Source: Typhlomys cinereus (lineage: Eukaryota; Chordata; Mammalia; Rodentia; Platacanthomyidae). Taken from it: a stretch of DNA of 64,000 bases. Made by a program: the position numbers and the translations under genes. Of the stretch, positions 62,766 to 64,000 are shown piece by piece; the first letter of the stretch is position 1, and every line of letters starts with the position of its first letter. Location: the NCBI GenBank assembly GCA_023101885.1, contig JALPQD010000831.1, positions 438,145 through 502,144 on the forward strand, given 5' to 3'. The notes beneath the pieces are model-generated. The model was not told where the DNA came from, did not search any database, and was given only the letters and a program-made list of their open reading frames with translations.

Positions 62766-63179
62766 GAAAGGATGGATGGCAGACACAATGATACGCACCC
62801 TGGGATACGGTCGTTAGTCACCTCATATTCACTTTCTTAAGCTGTCGAGTAGAATCCCATGAGCAGGCGCTGTGGGGAGAGGCCTGGGAGCCAGTCTTCA
62901 TGGGGGCTGGCTGAGATTAAGGACCTGTGGGCTCCTAGGCTGTGTGACCAGAAGCTCTGTAACGTACCTTCCAAGGTGTCTGAGGACTCACAGTTGGGAG
63001 ACAGCCGGGCACTCCTGAAGAGGGTCAGGGCACAGGCCCGAGATGATTTCCTGGATGCCACCGAACTGCCTGCCTCTTCACGTCCCTCTCTCCCACGGAA
63101 GAGCCAGCAGCTGCTTCTGCCTGCGGGCAGCCCAGAGAAGCCTTCCCTCGAGTCCTGCTTTTGTTTCGAGTTGAACGAG

Positions 63180-63404
63180 AGGCTGGGCAGATGGCCCAGG
63201 GAACAGAGGCTCTTGTTCAAAATCCCAAGGACCCAGGTTCAATCCCAGGACCTACAATGGTAGAAGGAGAGAACCAGCTGCAAGTTGTCCTCTGCCGTCT
63301 ATGTACATGAGCACACACACACACACACACACGCACACACACACACCACACACACCCACACACACACACACACACAGACACACAGACCACACAACACGCG
63401 CACA

Positions 63405-63444
<40 letters not shown>

Positions 63445-63480
63445 GATACACACACACACAAATAAATTATAAAAATCCAA
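63180..63480 (+). repeat. tRNA-derived SINE, family T2, with (CA)n tail
   Basis: GAGGCTGGGCAGATGGCCCAG, CCAGGTTCAATCCCAGGACC and CAAGTTGTCCTCTGCCGTCT are followed by a 150-base CA-rich tail at 63310-63460. Confidence 0.75.
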
Positions 63481-63621
63481 AGTTGAATTTAGCCTTCAAG
63501 ACACAGTCTATATTCTTCTTAAAATGCTTCGTGTCAGAAAGCATTTTTTTTTCCAAGCTCTATGTGGATATGCAGAGAAACAAATTCAGTGACTTTTTAA
63601 AGAGGTGGGGGAGGTCCACAC

Positions 63622-63827
63622 AGAGATGGCTCAGGAATTAAGCCTCTGCCTCCTAAGCAGAAGGACCTGAGTTCAGATCCCAGATCCCACATAAAAGCGT
63701 CGGGGTGAAATGGTGGCATCCCGCACTTCCAACCCTGGAAGGTGGAGCCTGGGAAACCTTGGAGCAAAACAAAATTGAGGTAGGGCAATCTAGGATGGTT
63801 CCCAAAGTCCTTCTTAGATACACAGTG

Positions 63828-63859
<32 letters not shown>

Positions 63860-63885
63860 TACACACACACACACAGAGGTTAACT
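63622..63885 (+). repeat. tRNA-derived SINE, family T1, with CT and CA tail
   Basis: AGATGGCTCAGGAATTAAGC, GAGTTCAGATCCCAGATCCC and GAGGTAGGGCAATCTAGGAT match T1. Confidence 0.8.
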
Positions 63886-63907
63886 TACTCAGTCTATGAC
63901 AGAGGTA

Positions 63908-64000
63908 TTTTGGTAAGATGACTCAGAGGGTAAAGGTCTCACCATTCACATCTGACAACCTGGTGGCCCCTGGAATGCACATAAAGGTGGATGGAGAGAA
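63908..64000 (+). repeat. tRNA-derived SINE, family T2 (cut by window edge)
   Basis: TGGTAAGATGACTCAGAGGG and CATCTGACAACCTGGTGGCC begin another element that runs off the window. Confidence 0.55.

Noticed and set aside
63285..63641. Thr/His-rich ORF
   Set aside because: Translation of a (CA)n tract in a SINE tail.

Overview
This window is nuclear DNA from a mammal, almost certainly a rodent. It has long introns with GT-AG boundaries, one dense CpG island, and interspersed repeats of rodent type: B1-like and B4-like SINEs, several tRNA-derived SINE groups with CA or CT tails, a LINE-1 3' UTR type present twice, MaLR-like LTRs, and many CT, TG and CA microsatellites. The commonest tRNA-derived SINE does not read like the usual mouse or rat B2. 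I therefore place the source among mouse-like (myodont) rodents other than mouse or rat, without naming a species.

From 1 to about 15.7 kb I see no gene, only AT-leaning intergenic DNA full of repeats. At about 15.8-16.9 kb a CpG island carries the promoter and first exon of MSL3. All 13 coding exons of MSL3 can be placed between 16488 and 32728 on the + strand. They join without a break into 519 codons with chromo-barrel and MRG domains, followed by a 3' UTR with two AATAAA signals. MSL3 is the chromatin-reading subunit of the MSL (MOF/KAT8) histone H4K16 acetyltransferase complex. A U6 snRNA pseudogene lies in its last intron.

From about 33.6 to 52.8 kb there is no recognised gene. An old MaLR element (about 34.2-36.0 kb), a LINE-1 3' UTR and three SINEs lead into a zone at 40.1-46.4 kb dense in tandem arrays and long polypyrimidine tracts. 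The sequence then becomes visibly more GC-rich. Several stretches at 48.6-50.6 kb look non-repetitive and may be conserved noncoding DNA.

From 52.8 kb to the end, four internal exons of HSPA12A, a divergent HSP70-family gene, lie on the + strand at 52810-52894, 54614-54740, 59393-59579 and 62053-62156. Two of the four break the reading frame as written (the first exon by length, the last by a missing base that creates TGA), although the protein around the breaks looks well conserved. No first exon of HSPA12A is visible between MSL3 and 52.8 kb. Because MSL3 is X-linked and HSPA12A autosomal in human and mouse, the main question here is what this junction is: a real rearrangement, a partial unprocessed duplicate, or an assembly join with base errors.

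The two genes have no known functional link. The most notable local features of MSL3 are a three-codon upstream ORF whose stop overlaps the MSL3 start codon, and a weak exon 5 donor next to a TA/TG microsatellite.
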